64,000 bases of DNA from an uncultured Kiritimatiellota bacterium (GTDB lineage Bacteria > Verrucomicrobiota > Kiritimatiellia > RFP12 > DVOR01): NCBI GenBank assembly GCA_944389945.1, contig CALXOF010000002.1:124001-188000 (forward strand), read 5' to 3'. Of the stretch, positions 32,873 through 40,615 are shown one piece after another. The stretch's first letter is position 1; every line of letters begins with the position of its first letter. The notes beneath the pieces were generated by a model that was not told the DNA's origin, ran no database searches, and saw only the letters and a list, made by a program, of their open reading frames with translations. Both the position numbers and the translations under genes were made by a program.

Positions 32873-34150
32873 ATGAAGTTCTACGATTTCCTTAAGTCCC
32901 GCCATTTGGTCGAAGCCACCACCTGCCCCGAGGAGCACATGCGCGAGCTCCTCGAGAAGCCGCTCACCCTCTACATCGGCTTTGACCCCACCGCCTCCTG
33001 CCTACAGGCGGGCAACTACGTCGCCATCCAGACGCTCGCCCAGTTTCAGCGCGCGGGGCACCGCGTGATCGCCCTCGTCGGCGGTGCCACGGGCATGATT
33101 GGCGACCCTTCCGGCCGTTCCACCGAGCGCAACTTCCTCTCCGTGGAGCAGCTCCAGAAGAATCTGGAGGGCATCAAGGAAAACCTCTCGCGCTTCCTCG
33201 ATTTCGACAGCCCGACCAACCCGGCCATCATGGTGAACAACTATGATTGGTACAAGGATTACTCCATCCTCCCCTTCCTGCGCGAGGTGGGCACCCTCTT
33301 CCGCATGAAGCCCATGCTGGCCAAGGATTCCGTCCAGAAGCGTCTGAACGCCGAGACGAACTCCATGACCTTCACGGAGTTCACTTACCAGATTCTTCAG
33401 GGCTACGACTTCTACCATCTTTATAAGCAGTATGGCTGCACCCTCCAGGTGGGCGGCGCCGACCAGTGGGGCAACATCACCGCCGGCACCGACCTCATCC
33501 GCCGCCTGGAGCCCGAGGCCGAGGTCAACGGCCTCACCATCCCCTTGGTGTGCGACGCCAACGGCCAAAAGTTCGGCAAGTCCGCTGGCAACGCCATCTT
33601 CCTCAACAGCGACAAGACGAGCGTCTACGCCTTCTACCAATTCTTCCTGCGCACGCTCGACGCCGACGCCATCCGCTACCTGCGCATCTTCACCTTCCTG
33701 GACGACGCGCGCATCGCCGAGCTCGCCGCCGCCCAGCGCGAGCACCCCGAGGCCCGCGAGCCCCAGCGTGTCCTGGCCGAGGAGCTGACCCGCGCGGTCC
33801 ACGGCGAGGACGGTCTCCGCGCCGCCCAGCGTGCCTCCGCGGTCCTCTTCGGAGGCTCCCTCGACGGCGTCTCCGCCGCCGACCTCGAGGCCATCGCCGC
33901 GGACATCCCTTCGGCCACCTTGCCGCGCGACCAAGTGCTCGGCCAGGCGCTCGTCGACGTCGCCGTGGCCGCCGGCTTCCTTAAGAGCAAGGGCGAAGCC
34001 CGCCGCCTCATCCAGGGCGGCGGCCTCTCCGTGAACAACGTCAAGGTCGCCGACCCCGCCGCGACCGTCCTCCCGGAAAGCCCCGTCGACGGCAAGGCCC
34101 TCCTCCTCCGCCAAGGCAAGAAGAACTACTTCCTCCTCCGCCTCGCCTAA
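32873..34150 (+). CDS. tyrS: Tyrosyl-tRNA synthetase
   Basis: A class I aminoacyl-tRNA synthetase of 425 residues. FDPTASCLQAGN (37-48) is the HIGH region: the family has H-x-G-H/N at 45-48, but here residue 45 is Gln, a notable change of a transition-state residue. GGATGMIGDPSGR, the tyrosine site YQILQGYDFYHL, GGADQWGNI and the KMSKS loop KFGKS (from K233) are all present. The C-terminus is an S4 RNA-binding domain (from about 355). The Met before KFYDF is chosen from the ribosome site; longer readings run into array E. Confidence 0.95.
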   Translation: MKFYDFLKSRHLVEATTCPEEHMRELLEKPLTLYIGFDPTASCLQAGNYVAIQTLAQFQRAGHRVIALVGGATGMIGDPSGRSTERNFLSVEQLQKNLEGIKENLSRFLDFDSPTNPAIMVNNYDWYKDYSILPFLREVGTLFRMKPMLAKDSVQKRLNAETNSMTFTEFTYQILQGYDFYHLYKQYGCTLQVGGADQWGNITAGTDLIRRLEPEAEVNGLTIPLVCDANGQKFGKSAGNAIFLNSDKTSVYAFYQFFLRTLDADAIRYLRIFTFLDDARIAELAAAQREHPEAREPQRVLAEELTRAVHGEDGLRAAQRASAVLFGGSLDGVSAADLEAIAADIPSATLPRDQVLGQALVDVAVAAGFLKSKGEARRLIQGGGLSVNNVKVADPAATVLPESPVDGKALLLRQGKKNYFLLRLA

Positions 34151-34277
34151 GCGCACCGCTTAGGCCGATGCCACACGCCCGCGGCTGTCTTCCCATGACG
34201 GTCGCGGGCTGTTCTTTGTACCGCCGCGTTTCCCATCGTTCATCCCCTGCATAATCCTATTCTCAGAAAAAGTATTA

Positions 34278-34306
34278 TTGCAAGGGTCAGGCAAATGTGC
34301 CATACT
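34278..34306 (+). promoter_or_regulatory. Promoter of the 34313 lipoprotein gene, predicted leaderless
   Basis: TTGCAA (34278-34283), 17-bp spacer, CATACT (34301-34306) preceded by TGC. The ATG is 6 nt after the -10, where transcription should begin. Confidence 0.65.
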
Positions 34307-34312
34307 ATTGGT

Positions 34313-35839
34313 ATGAAAGCGATTTGGATTTGCCTGACGGCGGCGATGGTGGCCCTCTGCGGATGCTTGCAGAAGGCGCGTACGCCTTTCAATGAGGTCT
34401 CCATCTTCGGTGACGACTCCGCCAATGAGTTGGAGAAGGCCCCCACGGTGGAGAACTATTGGCCGCTCTATCTGAGCGACGGCCGCGCAAGCTATTGGAT
34501 GTGGCCCTTCATCAAGTCCTCGCCCGGGTGCTTCGCCGTCCAGCCGGCCTACAATTACGACCACGGCATCCACGACATCCTCTGGTTCATCACCCTCTCG
34601 CCCAGGAGCGGGGAATACCGCGTGTGGCCGCTCTTCTACCGTTGCCCCACGTGGTGGATGTTCGCCCCCTTCGCCTACGCCGCCGACGAGATGGACTACG
34701 AATCCGCCGGTTCGCCCTTCCTCTTCAACTGGAACCGCGAATGGTACACCACCAAGGCCCGCACCGGCGCCGAGACCCGCGTCGCCCCGCGCAAGGAGCA
34801 TTGGAATCTCGGCCTGGTGCTGTGGGACCTCGAGAAGACCTACTTCCCGCCCGATGGCGCCTGGCCCTCAGACCTGTTGCAGGACAAAGGCCCTTGGAAA
34901 GGCCCTTGGCCCAGTGAGCAAGGCACGGAGTGGTCCGTGCTCTTGGGCGCGCTGGGCGCACGAGATGAAGTCTCGGTCTACCATCCGTGGGAGTGGACCG
35001 CTCGACGCGGGCACACCTTCGGCTGGCTTCTCTGGCGATGGTACGAAAGCTTCGAGCATAACGCAGGTCCCACTCGACTCAGCCGTTCCTACTTCACCCC
35101 CATTTATGCCTATAACTTCACGCAGGACCTCAAGACCGGCAAGCTGGACGACTCCAGGCACGGCATCGCGCTCTACGCCATCAGCTGGAAGTTCGAGGAT
35201 GAGCGTTACGATGGATCTTCCCTCCTCTGGGGGATGCTCTTCGACGATGACATCGGGCGCTACAATGTGGATGGCGTGAACTACGGCCGCGACACCGAGG
35301 TCCTCTTCGGTCTCCTCTACAATCGCGAGCGCGACATAGAGGACTTCACCCGGGAGAATTGCGCCGACCCCTCCAAACGCACCCACAAGATCGTCGACAA
35401 CGTCGACACCAGGGCCCTCTTCGGCCTGCTCTACTACCACGAGCGCACCGACGAACGCGATTGGCAGTGGCCCGTCGACTCCGCCCAACCCGAGACGCCT
35501 TGGCGCGACCGCTTCGACGAAGACCTCACCGTCCTTACGCCCCTCATCTATTGGTACGAAGGGCAAAACCGCGACGGCTCCTTCGCCAGCCGCAGTCTCT
35601 TCGGCCTGCTCTACGACCGCACCTTAAATGTCAAGAACAACACCGAGACCTGGGGCTACCTCGGTTACCTCTACCGCTACAGTCGCTACGCCGACGGCAC
35701 CATCACCCGCACCGCCTTCCCCTTCATCAACGTCACCACCCATAAGGACTCGGACGATTGGAGCTTCTCCATCCTCGGCAAGCTCTTCCGCATTGAACGC
35801 ACGGAGGACGGCCTGGACTGGTGGCTCTTCTGGCTCTGA
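34313..35839 (+). CDS. Large lipoprotein with LFGLLY repeats, unknown function
   Basis: A 508-residue protein with a lipoprotein signal: short basic start, hydrophobic core and lipobox LCGC with Cys18. The mature part is rich in Trp and Tyr and has repeated segments with alternating polarity, notably VLFGLLYNRERD, ALFGLLYYHERT and SLFGLLYDRTLN at about 50-70 residue intervals, plus related YLGYLYRYSR and ILGKLFRIER. This looks like an outer-membrane beta-rich fold made of repeated strands. I do not recognise the family. No Shine-Dalgarno is present; the start follows from the lipobox and the promoter. Confidence 0.75.
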   Translation: MKAIWICLTAAMVALCGCLQKARTPFNEVSIFGDDSANELEKAPTVENYWPLYLSDGRASYWMWPFIKSSPGCFAVQPAYNYDHGIHDILWFITLSPRSGEYRVWPLFYRCPTWWMFAPFAYAADEMDYESAGSPFLFNWNREWYTTKARTGAETRVAPRKEHWNLGLVLWDLEKTYFPPDGAWPSDLLQDKGPWKGPWPSEQGTEWSVLLGALGARDEVSVYHPWEWTARRGHTFGWLLWRWYESFEHNAGPTRLSRSYFTPIYAYNFTQDLKTGKLDDSRHGIALYAISWKFEDERYDGSSLLWGMLFDDDIGRYNVDGVNYGRDTEVLFGLLYNRERDIEDFTRENCADPSKRTHKIVDNVDTRALFGLLYYHERTDERDWQWPVDSAQPETPWRDRFDEDLTVLTPLIYWYEGQNRDGSFASRSLFGLLYDRTLNVKNNTETWGYLGYLYRYSRYADGTITRTAFPFINVTTHKDSDDWSFSILGKLFRIERTEDGLDWWLFWL

Positions 35840-35875
35840 TTGCCTCCCCAAAACCTCAAAATCGACCGCCGCCAT

Positions 35876-35905
35876 TTGACTAGATGGCGCAAGATTTGCT
35901 ATCTT
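35876..35905 (+). promoter_or_regulatory. Promoter of the secG-rpoZ-smpB-tatA operon
   Basis: TTGACT (35876-35881), 18-bp spacer, TATCTT (35900-35905) preceded by TTTGC. The ATG at 35938 follows GAAAGGAAAG. Confidence 0.65.
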
Positions 35906-35937
35906 ATATTAATCAGTACTGAAAGGAAAGCCTGTCT

Positions 35938-36237
35938 ATGGACTTTTTGTTTGGCGTTTTGTTGGTCGTGGAGGCGCTGATTGCGCTGTTGATGGTCGCG
36001 GTGGTGATGTTGCAGCCCCCGAAAGACCCCTCCGGCGGCATGGGCTCGGCTTTCGGCGGCGGCTTCGGCGAGGAAGTCTTCGGCGGCCGGACCGGCAATG
36101 TGCTTTCCCGCACCACGGTCGTCCTCGGCGCCCTGCTCATCCTCAACACCCTTGGCCTGGCGCTGCTGAATCGCGGCGCGAACGAATCCGTCACCGGCGC
36201 CGAGATGCCCGCACCCGCCGAGCAGCCTGCCCAGTAA
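35938..36237 (+). CDS. secG: Preprotein translocase subunit SecG
   Basis: A 99-residue membrane protein with two helices (about 3-25 and 57-78) joined by the conserved loop VMLQPPKDPSGGMGSAFGGG, in which the LQ and Gly/Ser-rich stretch identify SecG. It assists SecYEG during protein export. First gene of an operon with rpoZ, smpB and tatA. Confidence 0.93.
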   Translation: MDFLFGVLLVVEALIALLMVAVVMLQPPKDPSGGMGSAFGGGFGEEVFGGRTGNVLSRTTVVLGALLILNTLGLALLNRGANESVTGAEMPAPAEQPAQ

Positions 36238-36253
36238 CAAACGGAGGAACGCG

Positions 36254-36505
36254 ATGAATCTTGAAATGCTTGAGAAAGCCCGCACCCGCGTGCCCAGCAT
36301 CCCCGTGCTCGTCAATCTGGTCTCCCAGCGCACCCGTCAGCTCAACCGCGGCGAGCGTCCCTTCCTGCGCCCCCTCTCCAAGTTCGAGGACAAGAGCGAC
36401 ATCGCCCTGCGCGAGATCGCCGAAGGCCTCGTCGTCGCCCAGGTCGACATGCAGGCCGTTGAGGAGCACATGGAGGCGCAGGCCCGTTGGGGCCGCCACG
36501 TGTGA
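36254..36505 (+). CDS. rpoZ: DNA-directed RNA polymerase omega subunit
   Basis: An 83-residue protein with the omega pattern: VNLVSQRTRQLNRG (20-33) and DIALREIAEGLVVAQ (49-63). Omega wraps the beta' C-terminus and helps assembly. The gene follows secG by 16 nt with ACGGAGGAAC as ribosome site. Short sequence and divergent ends leave a little uncertainty. Confidence 0.8.
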   Translation: MNLEMLEKARTRVPSIPVLVNLVSQRTRQLNRGERPFLRPLSKFEDKSDIALREIAEGLVVAQVDMQAVEEHMEAQARWGRHV

Positions 36506-36514
36506 TGACGCGCC

Positions 36515-37000
36515 ATGGCCTCCGGTAAGAAAGCCAAGAAGCCACCATCGGCAAACCTGGCGGTCAACCGCAAGGCCACTCACGATTATACCATCCTTGA
36601 GAAGTTTGAGGCCGGTATCGAGCTTGTCGGCACCGAGGTGAAGGTCCTTCGCAATGGCGAGGGTGGTCTCCTCGGTGCTTGGTGTAAGATTGATGACGCC
36701 AACCAACTCTGGCTCATGCAGGTGCGTATTCCGCCCTACGCCTTCGGCAACCGCTTCAACCACAGCGAGCTCCGCCAGCGCAAACTCCTCATGCACCGCG
36801 CCGAGATCCTTCGCCTCCGCCAGAAGACGGAACAGAAGGGTCTCTCCCTCATTCCACTCCGCCTCTATCTCAGCCCCCGCGGCAAAGTCAAGGTCGAGCT
36901 CGCCCTCTGTCAAGGCAAGAACCAATACGACCGCCGCGAAACCATCAAGCGTCGCGAGGCCGACCGTGCCGCTGCACGTGCCGTCCGCGTCTATCGTTAA
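36515..37000 (+). CDS. smpB: SsrA-binding protein SmpB
   Basis: A 161-residue protein carrying the SmpB core: NRKATHDYTILEKFEAGIEL (18-37), GTEVKVLR, RIPPYAFGNRFNH, and the basic tail KNQYDRRETIKRREADRAAARAV. It delivers tmRNA to stalled ribosomes. The loop after LRNGEGG is slightly changed from the usual SLRDGKA. No tmRNA gene is in the window. It lies 10 nt after rpoZ. Confidence 0.93.
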   Translation: MASGKKAKKPPSANLAVNRKATHDYTILEKFEAGIELVGTEVKVLRNGEGGLLGAWCKIDDANQLWLMQVRIPPYAFGNRFNHSELRQRKLLMHRAEILRLRQKTEQKGLSLIPLRLYLSPRGKVKVELALCQGKNQYDRRETIKRREADRAAARAVRVYR

Positions 37001-37015
37001 AAAGGAGTCCCTCCC

Positions 37016-37231
37016 ATGCGTCCCGGTCTCTGGCAAATTCTCCTCGTCATCCTCGTTATCGCCATTATCTTTGGCGCCAAAAAGATTCCCGAAATCGCGC
37101 GAGCCCTTGGCCGTTCCGCCGGCGAGTTCAAGAAGGGCATTAAGGAAGGCAACGCCGCCGCGGCTGAAAAGGCCGACGAAATCAAGGAAGCCCTCCTCAA
37201 CGAGGAAAAGAAGGGCGACAAGCAAGTCTAA
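37016..37231 (+). CDS. tatA: Sec-independent translocase protein TatA
   Basis: A 71-residue protein: N-terminal helix (5-19, WQILLVILVIAIIFG), the FGAKKIPEIARALGRSAGEFKKG hinge and amphipathic helix, and a charged tail. It forms the pore of the Tat pathway for folded proteins. AAAGGAG precedes the ATG. TatC is not encoded nearby. Last gene of the operon before a strong terminator. Confidence 0.93.
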   Translation: MRPGLWQILLVILVIAIIFGAKKIPEIARALGRSAGEFKKGIKEGNAAAAEKADEIKEALLNEEKKGDKQV

Positions 37232-37304
37232 GCGGCCCCTGTCTCCCTCTACTAGGGCAGGACGCACTAGTTCCACGTGCGCCTTGCCATGAGGCATAAT
37301 AAAA

Positions 37305-37338
37305 GAAGCCCCCGAGGAATTGGGGGCTTCTTCGTTTT
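37305..37338. terminator. Bidirectional terminator between tatA and a membrane protein gene
   Basis: GAAGCCCCC and GGGGGCTTC form a 9-bp stem with an 8-nt loop, with T-rich sequence on both strands. It ends exactly before the stop of the convergent gene. Confidence 0.88.
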
Positions 37339-37339
37339 A

Positions 37340-39166
37340 TCACGGCTTCGGCAAGAGCGCCAATGGGACCTTTGGTCCGGAGGCTCGAAGTCGAGGTAAG
37401 AGTCGGGCCAAGTCGGGCGAGGCCTTGCAAAGCAGAGGCATGGTGGTATCCGCGCCGGAGCGCCAGACAAAAGCCAAAAGCTCAACTGACCCGGCGCGCG
37501 CGTCCGGCTCGCCAATGACGTTCCAATGCGCATGGAAAGTTCTGGTCTCGGGGTCAATCGCCTGGGCAAACATCTGGGCATCCCGGGCGGCTAGGAGAAT
37601 CTGCGTTTGACGACTTTGCGCCTGACCGGGAATAGAAAACGTGATGGTAGCCACGACGTGTTGGGCATCCCCCGGCACGGCGGAAAAACCCAGCAAGCGA
37701 CACGTGGTGACGGGGATATCCGTGGCAGACATCGTGGCGAGGGAGGGCTTGGACCAAGGTTGGGCTAGCGCCACAAAAGCATCCGCTTGAGTCGAGTCCG
37801 TGGTCAAAGGGACACCCTGCCAACGGCAAAGATCGGCAAGTCCTGCCCAGGGAAGCGTGTTGTAAAGCGTCGCGCCCTCGGGGACTGCGGCAGTGAGGGC
37901 ATTCTGCGAGAGGTCACGCGGAAAGACGTAAGGCCGAGCCACAAGCGCGCCGCAAAGGGCCGCCGCCGCGCCAAGTCCCAACGCGGCCTTGACGCCGAAC
38001 CGCCGCACCGCGGTCTCCGCCCCGATGCCCGCGAGAATGGCAATGGCAAAACCTGTGAGGTGGAACCACTTGGCCGGCGCACGGATTTGGTCGAAAAACG
38101 GCAATGCCACCACGGCACGGTAGAGCGGCGTGTAGCGGCCCAAGGCCAACACGAGCGCGACCCCCACGAGCCCCCACCAGAACCAAAGGTCGCGAGCCTC
38201 GGGGTCACGCCGGCGCAGAAAGGAAAGCAACGCCAACGCCAACGCCACCCACCCGATGTGGATGGTGTGCTGGCGCAAGTGAATCTGTTCCGTGCCCATG
38301 CGCCCCGTGTAGGGCTCCGGGTCAAAGGGATAAGAGGTGTGGCCGTGAATACCGGGCACGAAGAGTTCCGCCAAGTCCTCCGGCGGCAAGGACCACCCCG
38401 TGATGAAATCCCACCGCGCGTCAGCCTCCGTGGTTGCGGGGTTGGCCTGTTGGGCAGAGACCGTGGCCTGCTTGAGCTGGTCCTCACGCGTTGCCTGAGC
38501 CGTTCCCGCCATGTTTCGAATTGCGGGCCAAGCACAAGCGCCAAAGACGGCCGCCGCAACGACCACCCCCACCAGCAACGGTTTCCAGTTCGGCCGCTCC
38601 ACACAGAGCAACCACACGCCATAGGCCGTGAGCGCGCAGACCACAATGAACCAAATGTCGACCTGCGCCCCCAACCCTAACGCCGCGAAGAGTCCCAGTA
38701 GCGCCCACCACCATGGCCGCCCTGTCCGTACCCCGCGCAGGAGTGCGCCGAAGCAGAGGCACGTCACGGCCAACGCGTCCACCACGCCACGGTGGCCCGC
38801 GCAAAAGAGCGTGAAGAAGTAACCCACGAAGGCTGCGCATAGGCCGCCCACCCACGCGGCCCCCCACGAACTCCCCCGCCCGCGCAACAAAAAGACCGCC
38901 GCCAGGCACATCACGTAGCCATCCACCCAGAAGGTCCCCTCATAAGCGAAGCGGTAAGGCAGGAGCGACACCAACCCCTGCAACGTCGGCACGTGCAGGA
39001 ACTGCCTCCAGGCCTCGGCAAGGGACAGCGGCGCGATGGGCGCATCCGGCGCCACAAAGACGACATCCGGCCCCAACACCTTCCAGAAACAAAGCACAAT
39101 GGCCAACGCATAGAGCGCCGTCATCACGGCGGCCACCAACCACGGCTTCATTCGTTCAAGCGTCAT
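37340..39166 (-). CDS. Polytopic membrane protein, YfhO-like
   Basis: A 608-residue protein with about twelve hydrophobic helices in the first 420 residues and a soluble C-terminal domain. The order (helix, extracytoplasmic loop with FWKVLGPD, many helices, WFHLTGFAIAILAGIGAE, then a beta-rich tail) fits YfhO/GT-C-like proteins, which use lipid-linked sugars. No clear catalytic motif is identified. The start follows GGGAGG 7 nt upstream of the ATG. It is the last gene of a unit with three lipoproteins. Confidence 0.65.
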   Translation of the reverse strand: MTLERMKPWLVAAVMTALYALAIVLCFWKVLGPDVVFVAPDAPIAPLSLAEAWRQFLHVPTLQGLVSLLPYRFAYEGTFWVDGYVMCLAAVFLLRGRGSSWGAAWVGGLCAAFVGYFFTLFCAGHRGVVDALAVTCLCFGALLRGVRTGRPWWWALLGLFAALGLGAQVDIWFIVVCALTAYGVWLLCVERPNWKPLLVGVVVAAAVFGACAWPAIRNMAGTAQATREDQLKQATVSAQQANPATTEADARWDFITGWSLPPEDLAELFVPGIHGHTSYPFDPEPYTGRMGTEQIHLRQHTIHIGWVALALALLSFLRRRDPEARDLWFWWGLVGVALVLALGRYTPLYRAVVALPFFDQIRAPAKWFHLTGFAIAILAGIGAETAVRRFGVKAALGLGAAAALCGALVARPYVFPRDLSQNALTAAVPEGATLYNTLPWAGLADLCRWQGVPLTTDSTQADAFVALAQPWSKPSLATMSATDIPVTTCRLLGFSAVPGDAQHVVATITFSIPGQAQSRQTQILLAARDAQMFAQAIDPETRTFHAHWNVIGEPDARAGSVELLAFVWRSGADTTMPLLCKASPDLARLLPRLRASGPKVPLALLPKP

Positions 39167-39170
39167 CCCT

Positions 39171-39545
39171 TTACCTCCCGAAGGGCACCACGCCCCAAGG
39201 CGGGTCGCCTTCACCCACCGGCCAGGACGTCGTCAAGCGCCCCGTCGCGTCAAAGACCAGGCGCCGCCCCTGCGTCACCGTCTCGGTGTTGCCCAACCGC
39301 AACAGGCGGACACCCCAGAAACTCACCTCGAAGGCCCCGCCGCGCGTAGCCGTCCCCATCCAAACGGCCTCCGTCCCGCCATCCGGCAAGGCACGCACTG
39401 CGGAGGGATTGCCCAAGGTCGTCACCGCATCGCGATAGGTTGCGCCCGGACGTGGCGGCACGGGGTCATACGCCGCATAACCGCTCCGCTCGGAGATGCA
39501 TCCCGCGCACAACGCCAACAAGGCCAAGAAGAGTCCTGCCCTCAT
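39171..39545 (-). CDS. BamE/SmpA-like lipoprotein 3
   Basis: A 124-residue lipoprotein with lipobox LCAGC (Cys16). The mature part has RPGATYRDAVTTLGNP, the helix-turn pattern of the SmpA/OmlA (BamE) fold, then strands ending WGVVPFGR. The start overlaps the stop of the preceding lipoprotein gene (ATGA). Probably anchored in the outer membrane; function not established. Confidence 0.68.
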   Translation of the reverse strand: MRAGLFLALLALCAGCISERSGYAAYDPVPPRPGATYRDAVTTLGNPSAVRALPDGGTEAVWMGTATRGGAFEVSFWGVRLLRLGNTETVTQGRRLVFDATGRLTTSWPVGEGDPPWGVVPFGR

Positions 39546-39952
39546 GGCTTGACCTCCCGGAAGTCCAACACCTCCGTCTCTTCACCCCGCTGCCGCGTCC
39601 GAGACACCTGACGCACCACCCCTGCATCATCAAACCGAATCAACACGTCATCCGCCGCAACCGTCCGCGACCGCCGAAAGATGGGCGAGACAATGTACCC
39701 CACCTTCAATTCAAAGATTCGCGTATCCGTCGAAAGCCAATGCAGGGTCTCCGCCGAGACAAAGGCCGGCGCGCTATCCGCCCGACCCACCGGCGGCGGC
39801 ATCCCCAGTCGGCCCACCACCTCACGGTAAGTCGTCTCCCCCGGCACAATCCAGGCCGTCTCCAGATTCGCCACCTCCGGGTTCGTCCGCACCCGCGAGA
39901 AAGTGCACCCCCCGCAGAGCGCCGCAACCAACACCAGTACCCAGATCCGCAC
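39542..39952 (-). CDS. BamE/SmpA-like lipoprotein 2
   Basis: A lipoprotein of 136 residues starting at a GTG with GGGGAG 8 nt upstream; signal VRIWVLVLVAALCGGC with lipobox CGGC. The mature part has VPGETTYREVVGRLGMP, as in the neighbouring paralogues. It overlaps the next gene by 4 nt. Longer readings would start before the stop of the preceding gene and spoil the signal peptide. Confidence 0.65.
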   Translation of the reverse strand: MRIWVLVLVAALCGGCTFSRVRTNPEVANLETAWIVPGETTYREVVGRLGMPPPVGRADSAPAFVSAETLHWLSTDTRIFELKVGYIVSPIFRRSRTVAADDVLIRFDDAGVVRQVSRTRQRGEETEVLDFREVKP

Positions 39953-39957
39953 TACGT

Positions 39958-40338
39958 TCACTCCCCAAAAGGCCACGTCTCCCACGCCGTCTCCGGCGCC
40001 GGCGAAGCCTCCACATGCCGCACCACGCCCGCCTTATCCGTAAAGACATAGACCGCGGAAAAGGCCGAGTTCGTCTTGCTCAGCGTGAAAAGGAGCAACG
40101 TGAACCCCTCCGTCTTCGCATCGCCATAGGAGAAGGCGTAGACCGTGCGCCCATCCTTCAACGGAATGACCGAGCTCGGCACCGTCCCCATGAGTTTGGG
40201 CAGTTCCTCGGCGTGGGTCTGGCCCGGCACAATGGCCGACGCGCGCACCGCGACCTCGGCGTCATTCACCTTCGCCCGATTCCAAATGCACCCGCCCAAC
40301 AACGGCGCAATCAATGCAAGCAACAACAAACGTTTCAT
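39958..40338 (-). CDS. BamE/SmpA-like lipoprotein 1
   Basis: A 126-residue lipoprotein with lipobox LGGC (Cys17) and VPGQTHAEELPKLMGTVPS in the mature part. First of three tandem paralogues that differ strongly in sequence. It has no Shine-Dalgarno: a TATAAT lies 6 nt before the ATG, so the first gene of this operon is probably translated from a leaderless mRNA. Confidence 0.68.
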   Translation of the reverse strand: MKRLLLLALIAPLLGGCIWNRAKVNDAEVAVRASAIVPGQTHAEELPKLMGTVPSSVIPLKDGRTVYAFSYGDAKTEGFTLLLFTLSKTNSAFSAVYVFTDKAGVVRHVEASPAPETAWETWPFGE

Positions 40339-40344
40339 TCCGCT

Positions 40345-40373
40345 ATTATACTAAACCACCTTCCGTATCGTCA
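40345..40373 (-). promoter_or_regulatory. Promoter of the lipoprotein operon, predicted leaderless
   Basis: On the minus strand TGACGA (40368-40373), 17 bp, TATAAT (40345-40350). The ATG at 40338 is 6 nt downstream of the -10. Confidence 0.6.
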
Positions 40374-40483
40374 GAGCCTCGCACCAGGATCCGGAGAACT
40401 TCGCCTACAGAAGTGCGCGGAGCAGGAATTTGTGCCGCTCGATGCCATCTTGCCCGCCTCCCCCTGTAAGGTCCCACAGTCAG

Positions 40484-40518
40484 ACCTTATCGGGTTCGAG
40501 GCGAGACCCTTATAGGGT
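40484..40518. repeat. TATA-palindrome array F (2 units, degenerate)
   Basis: Units at 40484 (ACCTTATCGGGT, decayed) and 40506 (ACCCTTATAGGGT), 22 bp apart, in the divergent region between the lipoprotein operon and hrpB. It may be a remnant of a longer array. Confidence 0.75.
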
Positions 40519-40599
40519 CTGGGAACACCCCTTGCATGGTCGAGTGGGTACCCGGCGAAGGGAGAGATGGCACCCGTCGGCGAAAGAGGACGGATTTTA

Positions 40600-40608
40600 T
40601 GGTATCTT
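40600..40608 (+). promoter_or_regulatory. Extended -10 promoter of hrpB, predicted leaderless
   Basis: TGG TATCTT ends 7 nt before the ATG at 40616. No Shine-Dalgarno and no clear -35 are present. Confidence 0.5.
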
Positions 40609-40615
40609 TAGGGCC

